Shown one piece after another: positions 1 through 8,690 of a stretch of DNA of 34,387 nucleotides (position 1 is its first letter; every line of letters starts with the position of its first letter). This stretch comes from an uncultured Bacteroidota bacterium (GTDB lineage Bacteria; Bacteroidota; Bacteroidia; Flavobacteriales; Flavobacteriaceae). The position numbers and the translations under genes were made by a program. Below the pieces are notes generated by a model. That model searched no databases, was not told where the DNA came from, and worked only from the letters and a program-made list of their open reading frames with translations. The stretch is from the NCBI GenBank assembly GCA_902560065.1, contig CACEKG010000013.1:1-34387 (forward strand). The letters run 5' to 3'.

Positions 1-107
1 AAAGTCAATGGTAAACTTAATGCAATTAAAAAATAAAAATGGTCTAAACCATTAATGTCTAAAACATGACTAAACCCTAGATTAAAATAAAACCAAAATT
101 GATCCAT
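1..107 (-). CDS. HupE/UreJ-family membrane protein, N-terminal fragment
   Basis: A reading frame opens at an ATG at 107 on the minus strand, five bases after the stop of the J-domain gene, and stays open to the window edge (35 codons). It starts MDQFWFYFNLGFSHVLD and continues with an N-G-L-D-H segment followed by a hydrophobic stretch. This opening, a short amphipathic start with 'GFxHVLDxxxxDHxxFLIAL', is characteristic of the HupE/UreJ-2 family of small multi-pass membrane proteins found in Flavobacteriia; the founding members are linked to nickel or cobalt uptake, but the flavobacterial ones have no proven substrate. It probably forms an operon with the upstream djlA-like gene. The 3' end is outside the window, so the length and the remaining membrane segments cannot be judged. 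Confidence 0.7.
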   Translation of the reverse strand, partial: MDQFWFYFNLGFSHVLDINGLDHFYFLIALSLPLT

Positions 108-112
108 AAAAT

Positions 113-817
113 TTAAATTCCTCTTTCTTTTTGAATAATCTCATAAGCCTTTTGAACTTCTTGAAATTTTTCTTTTGCCCCTTTTATCATTGCAGGGTCT
201 TTACTATATATTCTGTCTGGATGATATTTTTTTGCCATATTTCTATACGCAGTTTTTACCTGTTCATCCGATGCATCAGATTCAATCTCAAGAATTTTAT
301 AAGCATTATCTGAAGATTTAATAAACATAGCCTTTATACTTTCAACATCTAGTAAATTTATACCCAAAGCAATAGCGATTTGATTTATTTTGTCTAGTTC
401 TTGATTTGCTATTTTGCCATCAGAATTTGCCACTCCATATAAAAAATGAATAATTTGCAATCTTGTTTCATACCTTGTTCTCTTAATAAAAACTTTTGAT
501 AATTTTTCAATATTCTGTATTTCATTTTTAACTTGTTCATTAAATATTTTAAAAATTTTCTTTGCTTTATCTTGTCCATAATGACCAATAAAAAAATTTC
601 TTACAAATTCCAATTCCTGTTTTTTAACACTCCCATCAGCTTTGATAACGGTTGAAGCTAGGGCTAAAAGATTAATTTCAAAATCAGCAGGATTTATAGA
701 ATTAAAAAAGTTTCTTCGACTATATTGCTCTAAAAGAACACCTGTAAAATATCCTAAAATGGCTCCTGGAAATCTAAAGTAATAATATCCCACTAACGCT
801 GCTATCCACTTATACAT
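113..817 (-). CDS. TerB / DnaJ-domain membrane-anchored co-chaperone (DjlA-like)
   Basis: A protein of 234 residues. Residues about 5-30 form a glycine-rich hydrophobic segment that likely anchors it in the inner membrane, as in DjlA. Residues about 45-165 are helical with two 'A-D-G' / 'S-D-G' turns (near 60 and 132), the pattern of the TerB-like domain. Residues about 170-234 are a J domain with the HPD motif at H199-P200-D201, which stimulates the ATPase of a DnaK-type chaperone. The domain order (membrane segment, TerB, C-terminal J) is that of DjlA. The client is unknown. Its start lies 100 bp from the divergent bacilliredoxin start, and the HupE-like gene follows after five bases, so the two are probably co-transcribed. 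Confidence 0.85.
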   Translation of the reverse strand: MYKWIAALVGYYYFRFPGAILGYFTGVLLEQYSRRNFFNSINPADFEINLLALASTVIKADGSVKKQELEFVRNFFIGHYGQDKAKKIFKIFNEQVKNEIQNIEKLSKVFIKRTRYETRLQIIHFLYGVANSDGKIANQELDKINQIAIALGINLLDVESIKAMFIKSSDNAYKILEIESDASDEQVKTAYRNMAKKYHPDRIYSKDPAMIKGAKEKFQEVQKAYEIIQKERGI

Positions 818-896
818 TAGATAATCTTTTAAATTATAAATGCAAATTTCTGAAATTTAATCTTTGCCACAAAACTATATCTTAACCTTTGTTTTA

Positions 897-904
897 TATA
901 TTTG
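897..904 (+). promoter_or_regulatory. Candidate -7 promoter box (TATATTTG) for the bacilliredoxin gene
   Basis: TATATTTG matches the Bacteroidota -7 consensus TAnnTTTG in all fixed positions and ends 13 bases before the ATG at 918. No TTG/TTTG is placed at the usual -33 spacing, so only the -7 element is supported. Its position inside the longer possible reading frame argues for the ATG at 918 as the real start. Confidence 0.45.
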
Positions 905-917
905 TCAAAAAAATATT

Positions 918-1328
918 ATGTATCCAGAGGAAATAGTTAAACCTATGAAGGAAGAGTTAACTTCAATAGGTTTTATAGAATTAGAAACAGAGGAAGATGT
1001 TTCAAAAGCCATATCAAAAAATGGAACAACTCTTGTTGCAGTAAACTCTGTATGTGGTTGTGCAGCTGCAAATGCTCGGCCTGGAATTAGAAATTCTTTG
1101 TTAAATGAAAAAAAACCGGATCATTTAGTTACCGTTTTTGCTGGGGTTGATAAAGAGGCTACTCAAGCAGCAAGAGACTTAATGGTTCCATTTCCCCCCT
1201 CTTCACCTAGTATTGCTCTTTTTAGAGATGGGAGTTTAGTTCATATGGTAGAAAGACATCACATAGAAGGTAGACCTGCTGAATTAATTGCTGAAAATTT
1301 AAAATCTGCTTTTAACGAATTTTGTTAA
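918..1328 (+). CDS. BrxA/BrxB-type bacilliredoxin
   Basis: A 136-residue protein from the ATG at 918 (MYPEEIVKPMK...), a length and N-terminus typical of the YphP/YqiW family. The active site C46-G47-C48 lies in VNSVCGCAAANARPG, the CGC motif of bacilliredoxins, which remove bacillithiol from mixed disulfides on proteins after oxidative stress; in Bacteroidota the same fold is common. A second conserved stretch 'FPPSSPSIALF' follows, and the chain ends with an extra cysteine. The frame is open upstream to 864, but those 18 codons are not family-like and overlap the probable promoter, so I reject that start. The acyltransferase gene follows after 23 bp in the same direction. Confidence 0.88.
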   Translation: MYPEEIVKPMKEELTSIGFIELETEEDVSKAISKNGTTLVAVNSVCGCAAANARPGIRNSLLNEKKPDHLVTVFAGVDKEATQAARDLMVPFPPSSPSIALFRDGSLVHMVERHHIEGRPAELIAENLKSAFNEFC

Positions 1329-1351
1329 TTCTTAAGTTGTAATTAAATAAA

Positions 1352-2089
1352 ATGTATTTAAAAAAATTTGTTGAATACATATTATCAGTTACATATTATT
1401 TTTTCTTTTTTCAATTACTCATAATTTTTCAACCAATACAATGGTTGTGTTATAATTTAATTGGGTATAATGCACAAAAAAAAAGTGTTGATATACTAAA
1501 TTTTTTTTTATTGTTGTGCCTCAAAATTCTTGGTACTAGGATAATTTTTAAATATGAATCCGAAATTCCAAAAAATTGTCCTTTAATATTTGTTTCAAAT
1601 CATCAGAGCACTTATGATGTTTCTCCTATAATTTGGAATTTAAGAAAATTCCATCCAAAGTTTGTGAGTAAAAAAGAATTAGGAAAAGGCATTCCTAGTA
1701 TTTCATATAATTTAAAAAAAGGGGGGTCAGTTTTAATAGACAGAAATGGAGAAAAAGGTGTTTTAGATCAAATCAAAATATTTGGAGAAAATATAGAGAA
1801 AAATAAATGGTCAGCTGTAATATTTCCTGAAGGAACTAGAAGTAAAGATGGAAATATGAAAAATTTTCGTCACGGAGGGCTTAATACTTTAATTCAATCG
1901 ATTCCATCTGCATATATTATACCTGTTTCTATTAATAATTCATGGAAATTTGGAAAAAAAAATTATTTTCCACTTCCTCTAGGAGTTAAAATAAAGTTTT
2001 TGATTGGTAAACCTATAAAAATTGATCAAACAAATTCAAAAAATATTATAAGTGACATTGAAAAAAACATCAAAAAAAATATATTATAG
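1352..2089 (+). CDS. 1-acyl-sn-glycerol-3-phosphate acyltransferase (PlsC-like)
   Basis: A 245-residue membrane-bound acyltransferase expected to transfer an acyl chain to lysophosphatidate at the inner face of the cytoplasmic membrane during phospholipid synthesis. A long hydrophobic segment covers residues about 10-32 and another about 50-60. The catalytic HX4D box is H84-Q-S-T-Y-D89, preceded by N83, and the FPEGTRS block follows at 158-164 (E160), the substrate-binding motif of the PlsC/LPLAT family. A G6 run and two A9 runs occur within the gene without breaking the frame. It converges on the sensor kinase gene, with only 13 bp between the stop codons. Family assignment is firm; the exact acyl acceptor is inferred. 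Confidence 0.88.
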   Translation: MYLKKFVEYILSVTYYFFFFQLLIIFQPIQWLCYNLIGYNAQKKSVDILNFFLLLCLKILGTRIIFKYESEIPKNCPLIFVSNHQSTYDVSPIIWNLRKFHPKFVSKKELGKGIPSISYNLKKGGSVLIDRNGEKGVLDQIKIFGENIEKNKWSAVIFPEGTRSKDGNMKNFRHGGLNTLIQSIPSAYIIPVSINNSWKFGKKNYFPLPLGVKIKFLIGKPIKIDQTNSKNIISDIEKNIKKNIL

Positions 2090-2102
2090 ATAAATTAAAA
2101 TT

Positions 2103-3557
2103 CTACTTTTTTAATTCAATTATAAAAGTTGTCCCTTTTTTTAAATTTGAATTAAATGAAATTGATCCATTATTTGAGTCTATAATATTTTTAACTATTC
2201 CAAGTCCTAATCCCATTCCAGAAGTTTTAGTGGTAAACTTAGGTTCAAAAACCTTTTCTCCCAACTCCTTAGAAATACCCTGTCCATTATCAATTATCTT
2301 AATCTTTGTGGATCTATTATTTGAATTGATTTCAATTTTTATCTTGGGCTTAATATTTTGTTCAATAGATTGAATAGAGTTTTTAATTAGGTTCGTAATT
2401 ACTCTTATCCACTGGTTTTTATCAAATTGGTGAATTATTTTATCAGAATTATATTTAAAAGAAATATTAAATTCTTTAAATAAACCAATAGCTTGTTTTG
2501 TGATTTTAACCAAATTACATTTTTCCATTTTTGTTTTTGGCAGAGTTGCAAAATCAGAAAAAGCAGTTGCAACTTGACTCATAGTATCTATCTGCTGGAT
2601 TAAAGTATTAGATAATTCATTAATTTTATTAATATTTTTAGGATCCTTGTGATTAAAGTTTTGTTGAAAACTTTGAATAGTTAGTCTCATAGGGGTTAAG
2701 GGATTTTTAATTTCATGAGCAACTTGTCTAGCCATTTCTTGCCAGGCACTTTCACGTTCACTTTTTGCTAATTTAGAAGCACTAACCTCCAAATCATCAA
2801 TCATTCTATTGTACGAATTCACCAAACTATCAATTTCTGTAGTTGCATTTTTTAAAAATATTTTTTCATTTCTTTTCAAAAGTCCTGTTTGATCCATTTT
2901 CATCCTAATAGTTTCTAAGGATCTAGTAACATATTTTGATAAAAAATAGGCAATAAGAATAACTCCAATAAATAATAAAATATATATTTGATAAAGGTTT
3001 TGAAGAAAAATATTTAATTCATTTTCCGAGAAAGAAACATCTTCAAAATATGGAAACAAAAGAATCCCATATGCTCTTCCAAAATTATCTTTAAGAACTC
3101 TATATGAAGCATGAAATTTATCAACATCAGAATTGTAATCTTCATTAAACCTGTTATTCTCTGAAGTTCTTAATTTTTTTAAAATTTCATTATCTAAATT
3201 ATAGTTATTAGCAATTATTTTAAGTGGTGTATGGTATAAAAATAAAGGTGTTCCTTTGATTGTGAAAAGAGAATATTGAACGTTATGAATTTTATTAATA
3301 TTTTCAAAATCATTTTCATATTTCTTCCAAATACTATCCTCTTTATTATAAAGATCGTTTTTATTTACAATAAAATTTAAATGAGTTTCAATTTGATTGA
3401 CTTTTCTATTTAATCTACTTAAATGATAATTTTCTTGCTGAGATGTATATTGAATTGTAGTTGATCCTAAAATCATTACTCCTGCGATCAGCAAAAGCAA
3501 AGTCATAACTATGAAAAGTCGAGCTCTTAAAGAAATCTTAGGAATCATATTAAACAA
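2103..3557 (-). CDS. Sensor histidine kinase (NtrY-like), orphan
   Basis: A 484-residue membrane sensor kinase. A first membrane helix (about 13-32) is followed by a periplasmic or extracytoplasmic sensor region (about 35-185), a second helix (about 188-207) and a HAMP-like linker. The phospho-acceptor is H281 in HEIKNPLTPMRL, the HisKA H-box of the NtrY/PAS-kinase type. The ATP-binding domain shows the N box (NLIKNSIQSIEQN), the D-N-G-Q-G-I-S box and the glycine-rich lid TSGMGLGLGIVKNII. No response regulator is encoded in the window, so the partner is unknown. It is the last gene of a minus-strand row (exoprotein, hemJ, kinase) and starts 7 bp after the hemJ stop. In-frame methionines at positions 1 and 4 are both possible starts. 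Confidence 0.88.
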   Translation of the reverse strand: MFNMIPKISLRARLFIVMTLLLLIAGVMILGSTTIQYTSQQENYHLSRLNRKVNQIETHLNFIVNKNDLYNKEDSIWKKYENDFENINKIHNVQYSLFTIKGTPLFLYHTPLKIIANNYNLDNEILKKLRTSENNRFNEDYNSDVDKFHASYRVLKDNFGRAYGILLFPYFEDVSFSENELNIFLQNLYQIYILLFIGVILIAYFLSKYVTRSLETIRMKMDQTGLLKRNEKIFLKNATTEIDSLVNSYNRMIDDLEVSASKLAKSERESAWQEMARQVAHEIKNPLTPMRLTIQSFQQNFNHKDPKNINKINELSNTLIQQIDTMSQVATAFSDFATLPKTKMEKCNLVKITKQAIGLFKEFNISFKYNSDKIIHQFDKNQWIRVITNLIKNSIQSIEQNIKPKIKIEINSNNRSTKIKIIDNGQGISKELGEKVFEPKFTTKTSGMGLGLGIVKNIIDSNNGSISFNSNLKKGTTFIIELKK

Positions 3558-3564
3558 ACTTTAT

Positions 3565-4101
3565 TCATTTATTTTTTCTGATTTTTTCGTAAAATTTTAC
3601 TGAAAAAAACAAAACTAAAGCTAAACAAATTAATCCAACTAAAAGATAAAAGGATTGAATACTATCTTTTAATGAAACTAAAAAAATAATCGCAAAAAGT
3701 AATAAAGTTGCTCCTTCATTCCAAAATCGAAAAAAATTAGATGAATATGAGCACTTATCCTTTTGCAAGGACAAAAAAATCATGTGAGTTTTTAAATGAT
3801 ATATAATTAATAATAAAACAAATCCTATTTTTAAAATCATCCAATTCTGATTCAACAAAGATTGGTTGATTACAATTAATGACACACCAAAAAAACTTGC
3901 TAAAATAGCAGAAGGCCATGTAATTATATACCACAATCTCCATGACATTAATTTGAATTGTTTTATAAACTCCAGTCTTATATTTTCATTTTTTTTATAA
4001 GCTTCAATCTGATACATAAATAATCTAGGAACATAGAAAAGACCTGCAAACCATGTTATAATAAAAATTAAATGAAAGGCTTTTATATAATTGTAAAACA
4101 A
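3565..4101 (-). CDS. hemJ: Protoporphyrinogen IX oxidase HemJ
   Basis: A 178-residue integral membrane protein of the HemJ (UPF0093) family, often labelled CopD-like in databases. It would oxidise protoporphyrinogen IX to protoporphyrin IX, the step before ferrochelatase. The N-terminus AFHLIFIITWFAGLFYVPRLF carries the family's invariant histidine (H10) and the W-F-A-G-L-F-Y-x-P-R-L-F signature. A second invariant region, W-x-x-L-K (K91) followed by Y-H-L-K, is also present. Four to five membrane helices can be counted. The remaining heme genes lie a few kb away, and no HemG or HemY is visible in the window, which supports the role. The start is 3 bp after the stop of the Asp-box exoprotein gene, and the sensor kinase follows closely, so the three are likely co-transcribed. 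Confidence 0.82.
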   Translation of the reverse strand: MFYNYIKAFHLIFIITWFAGLFYVPRLFMYQIEAYKKNENIRLEFIKQFKLMSWRLWYIITWPSAILASFFGVSLIVINQSLLNQNWMILKIGFVLLLIIYHLKTHMIFLSLQKDKCSYSSNFFRFWNEGATLLLFAIIFLVSLKDSIQSFYLLVGLICLALVLFFSVKFYEKIRKNK

Positions 4102-4104
4102 ATT

Positions 4105-7100
4105 TTATTTTTTTATGATCAAATAATCAAGTTCAAGTTCAGAAAATTCCTCATTGAATTTTTTTAAATCATTTTCAATTAAACTATCATATTTATTTAA
4201 CTCAGCTTGAATTAAATTTGACAACTCATTTTTTACCATTAAATCTTGATTAGTTGGAGGAAAATCATTCATTGTTACTAATCTATTTAAATGAGCTAAT
4301 TTATTTGTTAGTTTAATTGGAAAATTTAAAGGATCCTGATTACTTCTATTTTTTGTTTGATAAAGGGTTTTTTCAATTTCAGAAAAACTCTTTCTTAACT
4401 TTATTGAAAACGCCATTAATTTTTCATAAGACTTATCTGAATAATTTTCTTCAAATTCTATCAATTTTTTAATTATTGATCTTATTGATTTTATAGTTTT
4501 ATGAGCTTTGTCAACTGTCTTGTTTACTTCATTAACAAAATCAAATTGTAATTTCATATCAGAAATAGATGATTCACTTCTTGGATCAGGAAGTATTGTG
4601 AATTGTTGGGATTCTTTTAAATTGTTTTTTTGAAGAGTAACAATATAATCTCCAGGAACGGCTTTAGGCCCTTTAAAAGAAGTGCTCCAAAAAATCATTC
4701 CCTCTAGAGTTTCAGCACCATTATATCTTGTATCCCAAACTAACTGATTCCCCCCTTTTTTTAATTTTAACTTATTCTTATCAGAATAATTGCTAAAGCT
4801 TTTAATCAAATTACCTTTATTATCAGAAAAGGTTAATTTAATTGTATCCTTTTTTTTGTTGTAGTTTTTCAAATAAAAATTAATTATAGAACCATTAGGA
4901 AGATTAGTTCCTTTTGTTAAAGATTTTGATTCATCAGAATTAATAAATTTAACAGCTAACCCAATTTCAGAACCCTTAAATCTGTAGCTGTCTTTTGGTT
5001 TAAATAATATCATTTCGGAATTATCCATTTTATTATTCAATTGGTGTAGAACAGTTAAATCATCAAGTACCCATAGACTTCTTCCTTGAGTTGCAACTAT
5101 CAAGCTATTATCTTTTATAGTTAAATCAGTAATAGGAACTATAGGTAAGTTCAATTGAAAACTTTTCCAAGACATTCCATCATCAAAAGAAATATAGATT
5201 CCTGATTCTGTACCTGCATATAATAAACCCTTTCTTTTAGGATCAGCTCTTACAACTCTTGTAAAATGATTTTCATTTATACCTGAAGTTATTTTTTTCC
5301 AGCTTTTTCCATAATCATCAGTTTTATATATATATGGACTAAAATCTCCAGTTTTATATAATGTTCCTGCAACATAAGAGGTTCCAGCATCAAAAGGTGA
5401 TGAATCAATACTATTTATCATCATCCATTTATTCATATTTTTAGGTGTAACATTTCTCCAATTTTTACCCCCATCATTTGTTATATGTATCAAACCATCA
5501 TCACTTCCAATCCACATAATTCCTTCTTTAATGGGAGATTCGTCAACAGCAAAAATTGTACAATAATATTCAACACCTGTGTTATCCTGAGTAATAGGAC
5601 CTCCAGATGATTTAAGCAATTCAGGGTCATTTCGTGTAAGATCAGGACTTATAATTTCCCATTTTTGACCCTCATTTTCAGATACATGAACATAATTAGA
5701 AAAAGTGTACAGTTTTTTCGGGTTGTGTTTGCTAAAAATAATTGGAAAGTTCCATTGGAAACGATATTTCATTCCTTCTGCTCCATATCCCATTGGATTA
5801 TCTGGCCAAACATTGATAGCTCTTACACTTTTGTTATTATGATTTACTCGAGTCAAATATCCTCCATAACTGCCTCCATATACTATATCATTATTTAAAG
5901 GATCTACAGCTATATGAGCAGACTCTCCTCCAGCAGTTTCTTCCCAATCATTTTCTGTTATGTATGATTTATCTGATCGATATCTGATTCTAATAGTAGA
6001 GTTATCTTGTTGAGCAGCATATATCCTGTATGGGAAATCATTATCAGTAGTTACCCTATAAAACTGAGCTGTCGGTTGATTATAGTATGTACTCCATGTT
6101 TTTCCTCCATCATAACTAACCTGAGCACCGCCATCATCAGCAATAATCATCCTTTTATTATTTTCAGGCGCTATCCATAAATCATGATGATCAATATGAG
6201 GAGCATTGTATTTCTTAAATGTCTTTCCTCCGTCCTCAGACTTATGATAAAAAACATTCATAACATAAATGATATCTTCATTTTGAGTGTCTGCATAAAT
6301 TTTTGAATAATACCATGCTCTTTGTCTTAAATCTCTACTATCATTTATATGTTTCCATGAAAGACCTGCATCATTAGAAAAATATATACCCCCATTTTCT
6401 TTATTTTCAACAATTGCCCATACTTTTTTTGAATTTAGAGGAGAAACTGTTACTCCTATAATACCCAAAATACCATCTGCAAATCCGTTATTATCACTTA
6501 TTTTTTCCCATGATTCACCCCCATCTATGCTTTTCCATAAAGCTGAACCTTTTCCTCCACTGCTCAAGCTGTAAGGAGTTCTCTGTAATCTCCATGTAGA
6601 AGCATACAATATTCTTGAGTTGTTAGGATCCATTACAAGTTCAACTGCTCCAGACATAGAATTTGAAAAAAGAGTTTTTTTCCATGTTTTACCTCCATCA
6701 ACACTCTTGTATACCCCTCTATTATTATCCTGTTTATAAATGTTTCCAAGGACTGCCGCATAAACTATATCTGAATTATTTGGATCAACAACAATTCGAG
6801 GAACATGTTTTGAGTTAGGTAATCCAGAAAAAATCCAACTTTCACCTGCATCAAGAGATTTCCAAATTCCATAACCTGAAGAAACGTTTCCTCTTACTGT
6901 AACCTCTCCACCCCCAACATAAATAATATTTGGATTCGAATTTGAAACAACAATAGAACCTATACTACCTCCAAAATAACCATCAGAAATATTTTTATAA
7001 GTCTTACCCCCGTTCTCTGTTTTCCACACTCCTCCGCCAGTGGCTCCAAAATAATATAGATCAGGCTTATTTTTTACACCAGTTACTGCAGCTGATCTAC

Positions 7101-7269
7101 CTCCTCTAAAAGGACCAATAGATCTGTATTTAAGAGACTCATATATATTTTCAGAAAAACTTAAGATTTTATTTTTATTTCCTTTTTTTTGAGAAAAAAT
7201 ATTTTGAGAAAAAATAAATAATAATGCACAAAAAATAACTTTACTATTTATACTATATAAAAATCTCAT
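4105..7269 (-). CDS. Secreted Asp-box (BNR/VPS10-like) beta-propeller protein
   Basis: A 1054-residue exported protein. Residues 1-27 form a signal peptide ending in NIFSQ. From about residue 80 to 710 there are about eleven Asp-box repeats of the form S-x-D-x-G-x-x-W (for example SLDAGESW, SVDGGKTW, SIDGGESW, SNDAGLSW, SYDGGKTW, TNDGGKNW, SFDDGMSW), which predicts one or two beta-propellers like those of sortilin/VPS10 and photosynthesis stability factor proteins. After about residue 760 comes a beta-rich segment, then a mostly helical tail (about 890-1054). Such proteins are frequently called glycosyl hydrolases, but no sialidase catalytic set (arginine triad, Tyr/Glu) is evident, so no enzymatic role is claimed. 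No type IX secretion C-terminal domain is seen. It leads the exoprotein-hemJ-kinase row. Confidence 0.82.
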   Translation of the reverse strand: MRFLYSINSKVIFCALLFIFSQNIFSQKKGNKNKILSFSENIYESLKYRSIGPFRGGRSAAVTGVKNKPDLYYFGATGGGVWKTENGGKTYKNISDGYFGGSIGSIVVSNSNPNIIYVGGGEVTVRGNVSSGYGIWKSLDAGESWIFSGLPNSKHVPRIVVDPNNSDIVYAAVLGNIYKQDNNRGVYKSVDGGKTWKKTLFSNSMSGAVELVMDPNNSRILYASTWRLQRTPYSLSSGGKGSALWKSIDGGESWEKISDNNGFADGILGIIGVTVSPLNSKKVWAIVENKENGGIYFSNDAGLSWKHINDSRDLRQRAWYYSKIYADTQNEDIIYVMNVFYHKSEDGGKTFKKYNAPHIDHHDLWIAPENNKRMIIADDGGAQVSYDGGKTWSTYYNQPTAQFYRVTTDNDFPYRIYAAQQDNSTIRIRYRSDKSYITENDWEETAGGESAHIAVDPLNNDIVYGGSYGGYLTRVNHNNKSVRAINVWPDNPMGYGAEGMKYRFQWNFPIIFSKHNPKKLYTFSNYVHVSENEGQKWEIISPDLTRNDPELLKSSGGPITQDNTGVEYYCTIFAVDESPIKEGIMWIGSDDGLIHITNDGGKNWRNVTPKNMNKWMMINSIDSSPFDAGTSYVAGTLYKTGDFSPYIYKTDDYGKSWKKITSGINENHFTRVVRADPKRKGLLYAGTESGIYISFDDGMSWKSFQLNLPIVPITDLTIKDNSLIVATQGRSLWVLDDLTVLHQLNNKMDNSEMILFKPKDSYRFKGSEIGLAVKFINSDESKSLTKGTNLPNGSIINFYLKNYNKKKDTIKLTFSDNKGNLIKSFSNYSDKNKLKLKKGGNQLVWDTRYNGAETLEGMIFWSTSFKGPKAVPGDYIVTLQKNNLKESQQFTILPDPRSESSISDMKLQFDFVNEVNKTVDKAHKTIKSIRSIIKKLIEFEENYSDKSYEKLMAFSIKLRKSFSEIEKTLYQTKNRSNQDPLNFPIKLTNKLAHLNRLVTMNDFPPTNQDLMVKNELSNLIQAELNKYDSLIENDLKKFNEEFSELELDYLIIKK

Positions 7270-7353
7270 TTTTTATGATTTAGAAAAACATAAATTTACA
7301 AAAACTAAATAATCAGTGATTGAATAATCGCAAACAAATTAATTTAAAAAAAA

Positions 7354-8688
7354 TTACAATTTTTTAATTTCACGGTTAAGATAATAAACCGTAACAATCA
7401 TTGCCAAAAACTCAGAAGCTGGAAAAGAAATCCAAACGCCTAAAATTCCCATCTTATATGAAAAGAAAAAAACTAAGGGTATAAAAAAGAAAGCTTGTCT
7501 TGTTAATGTTAGTAAAAGTGCAGGAAGTGCTTTTCCAATAGCCTGAAAATATGCAGCTCCTATCAATTGTATTCCAACAATAGGTAATAATGAAAAAACT
7601 ATTTTTAAAGCGATTGGAGCTTCTTTATTTATTAATTCATCAGATGTAAATATTTTTGGAATCTGATTTGCAAGAAAAAAAATCAATATTGAAATAACAA
7701 CTGCTAAAATTGAAGCATACTTAAAAGAAACCCTTATCACCTCTTTAACTCTTGCAAACTTTTTTGCACCATAATTAAACCCTGCAATTGGAAGAAATCC
7801 TTGAGTTATTCCTAAAATGGGGAAAGTAGCAAACATCAACATTCTACTAATTATTGCGTATACAGCAACAATAGATTCTCCCCCCAATTCAAATAAAATA
7901 TTATTAAGCAAAAGTACTGTTACACTAACCATTGCTTGCCTAACTAAAGTAACAATACCTAAAGAAGAAATTTGTTGTACTATACTTTTTTTTAGTTTTA
8001 AATCTATAATCTTTAATTTCAATTCTGATCCACCTGAAATAAAAAACAACAAAATATATGATGCGCAAACTATATAAGAGATTGTAGTAGCCCAAGCAGC
8101 ACCATACATACCCATGTCTAAAATATAAATGAAAATATAATCTAAAAATAAATTTGAAATTGATGGCAATAACATTGCATACATTGCTATTTTTGGCTTT
8201 CCTTCTGCTCTAATTGAGTTATTTGCCATCATACAAAATGCTAAAACAGGAACTCCATATAGAATAATAGTATAATAAATCTTAGCTGGCAAAAACAGAT
8301 TCCCTTTACCGCCAAATAAAGGAATAATAAAATCAACAAAAAGTAAACCAAAGAAAACCAAAACAATTGTCATTAATAGAGTCATTGTAAGCTGATTTCC
8401 AAAAGTTACTATTGCTTTTTCCTTTTCATTATTTCCTAAAGCTCTTGAAATAATTGATGCACCCCCTACTCCTATAGACATTCCAAGTGCTGCAATAAAA
8501 AAAGAAACAGGTAATACAACATTAATAGCCGCTATTGCATCAGGGCCAATCCATTGTCCTACAAAAATAGTATCAATTAAAATATTAAGAGACATTACCA
8601 AAATTCCAATTGAAGATGGTACTGCATGACGAATCAATAATTTAGGAACTAAAGCTGTTCCTAAATCACTTGAAACTTCCTTTTTCAT
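7354..8688 (-). CDS. MATE-family multidrug/cation exporter
   Basis: A 444-residue protein with twelve predicted membrane helices arranged as two similar halves, as in the multidrug and toxin extrusion family. Recognisable stretches include LVMSLNILIDTIFVGQWIGPDAIAA-type sequence in helices 1-2 (residues about 30-57), the G-V-G-G-A-S-I-I-S-R-ALG segment near residue 77-89, and its counterpart G-I-T-Q-G-F-L-P-I-A-GFNYGA around 300. These proteins move organic cations or other small molecules outward using a Na+ or H+ gradient; the substrate cannot be told from sequence. The start lies only 2 bp after the hemH stop, so it is very likely translated from the araC-hemH-MATE transcript. A role in porphyrin or heme-intermediate export would fit that context but is speculation. 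Confidence 0.9.
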   Translation of the reverse strand: MKKEVSSDLGTALVPKLLIRHAVPSSIGILVMSLNILIDTIFVGQWIGPDAIAAINVVLPVSFFIAALGMSIGVGGASIISRALGNNEKEKAIVTFGNQLTMTLLMTIVLVFFGLLFVDFIIPLFGGKGNLFLPAKIYYTIILYGVPVLAFCMMANNSIRAEGKPKIAMYAMLLPSISNLFLDYIFIYILDMGMYGAAWATTISYIVCASYILLFFISGGSELKLKIIDLKLKKSIVQQISSLGIVTLVRQAMVSVTVLLLNNILFELGGESIVAVYAIISRMLMFATFPILGITQGFLPIAGFNYGAKKFARVKEVIRVSFKYASILAVVISILIFFLANQIPKIFTSDELINKEAPIALKIVFSLLPIVGIQLIGAAYFQAIGKALPALLLTLTRQAFFFIPLVFFFSYKMGILGVWISFPASEFLAMIVTVYYLNREIKKL

Positions 8689-8690
8689 AA

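Noticed and set aside
864-917. Longer bacilliredoxin start 18 codons upstream
   Set aside because: The extra residues do not look like the family, and they cover the likely promoter box at 897-904; the ATG at 918 gives the standard MYPEEIVKPM start.
4105-7269. Sialidase or glycosyl hydrolase activity for the Asp-box protein
   Set aside because: Asp-boxes are structural; the catalytic arginine triad and Tyr/Glu pair of sialidases are not evident. A type IX sorting domain was also looked for and not seen.
7270-7353. Promoter in the 84-bp gap before the Asp-box gene
   Set aside because: Only partial matches to TAnnTTTG (such as TAAATTTA) without a -33 element; not enough to call.
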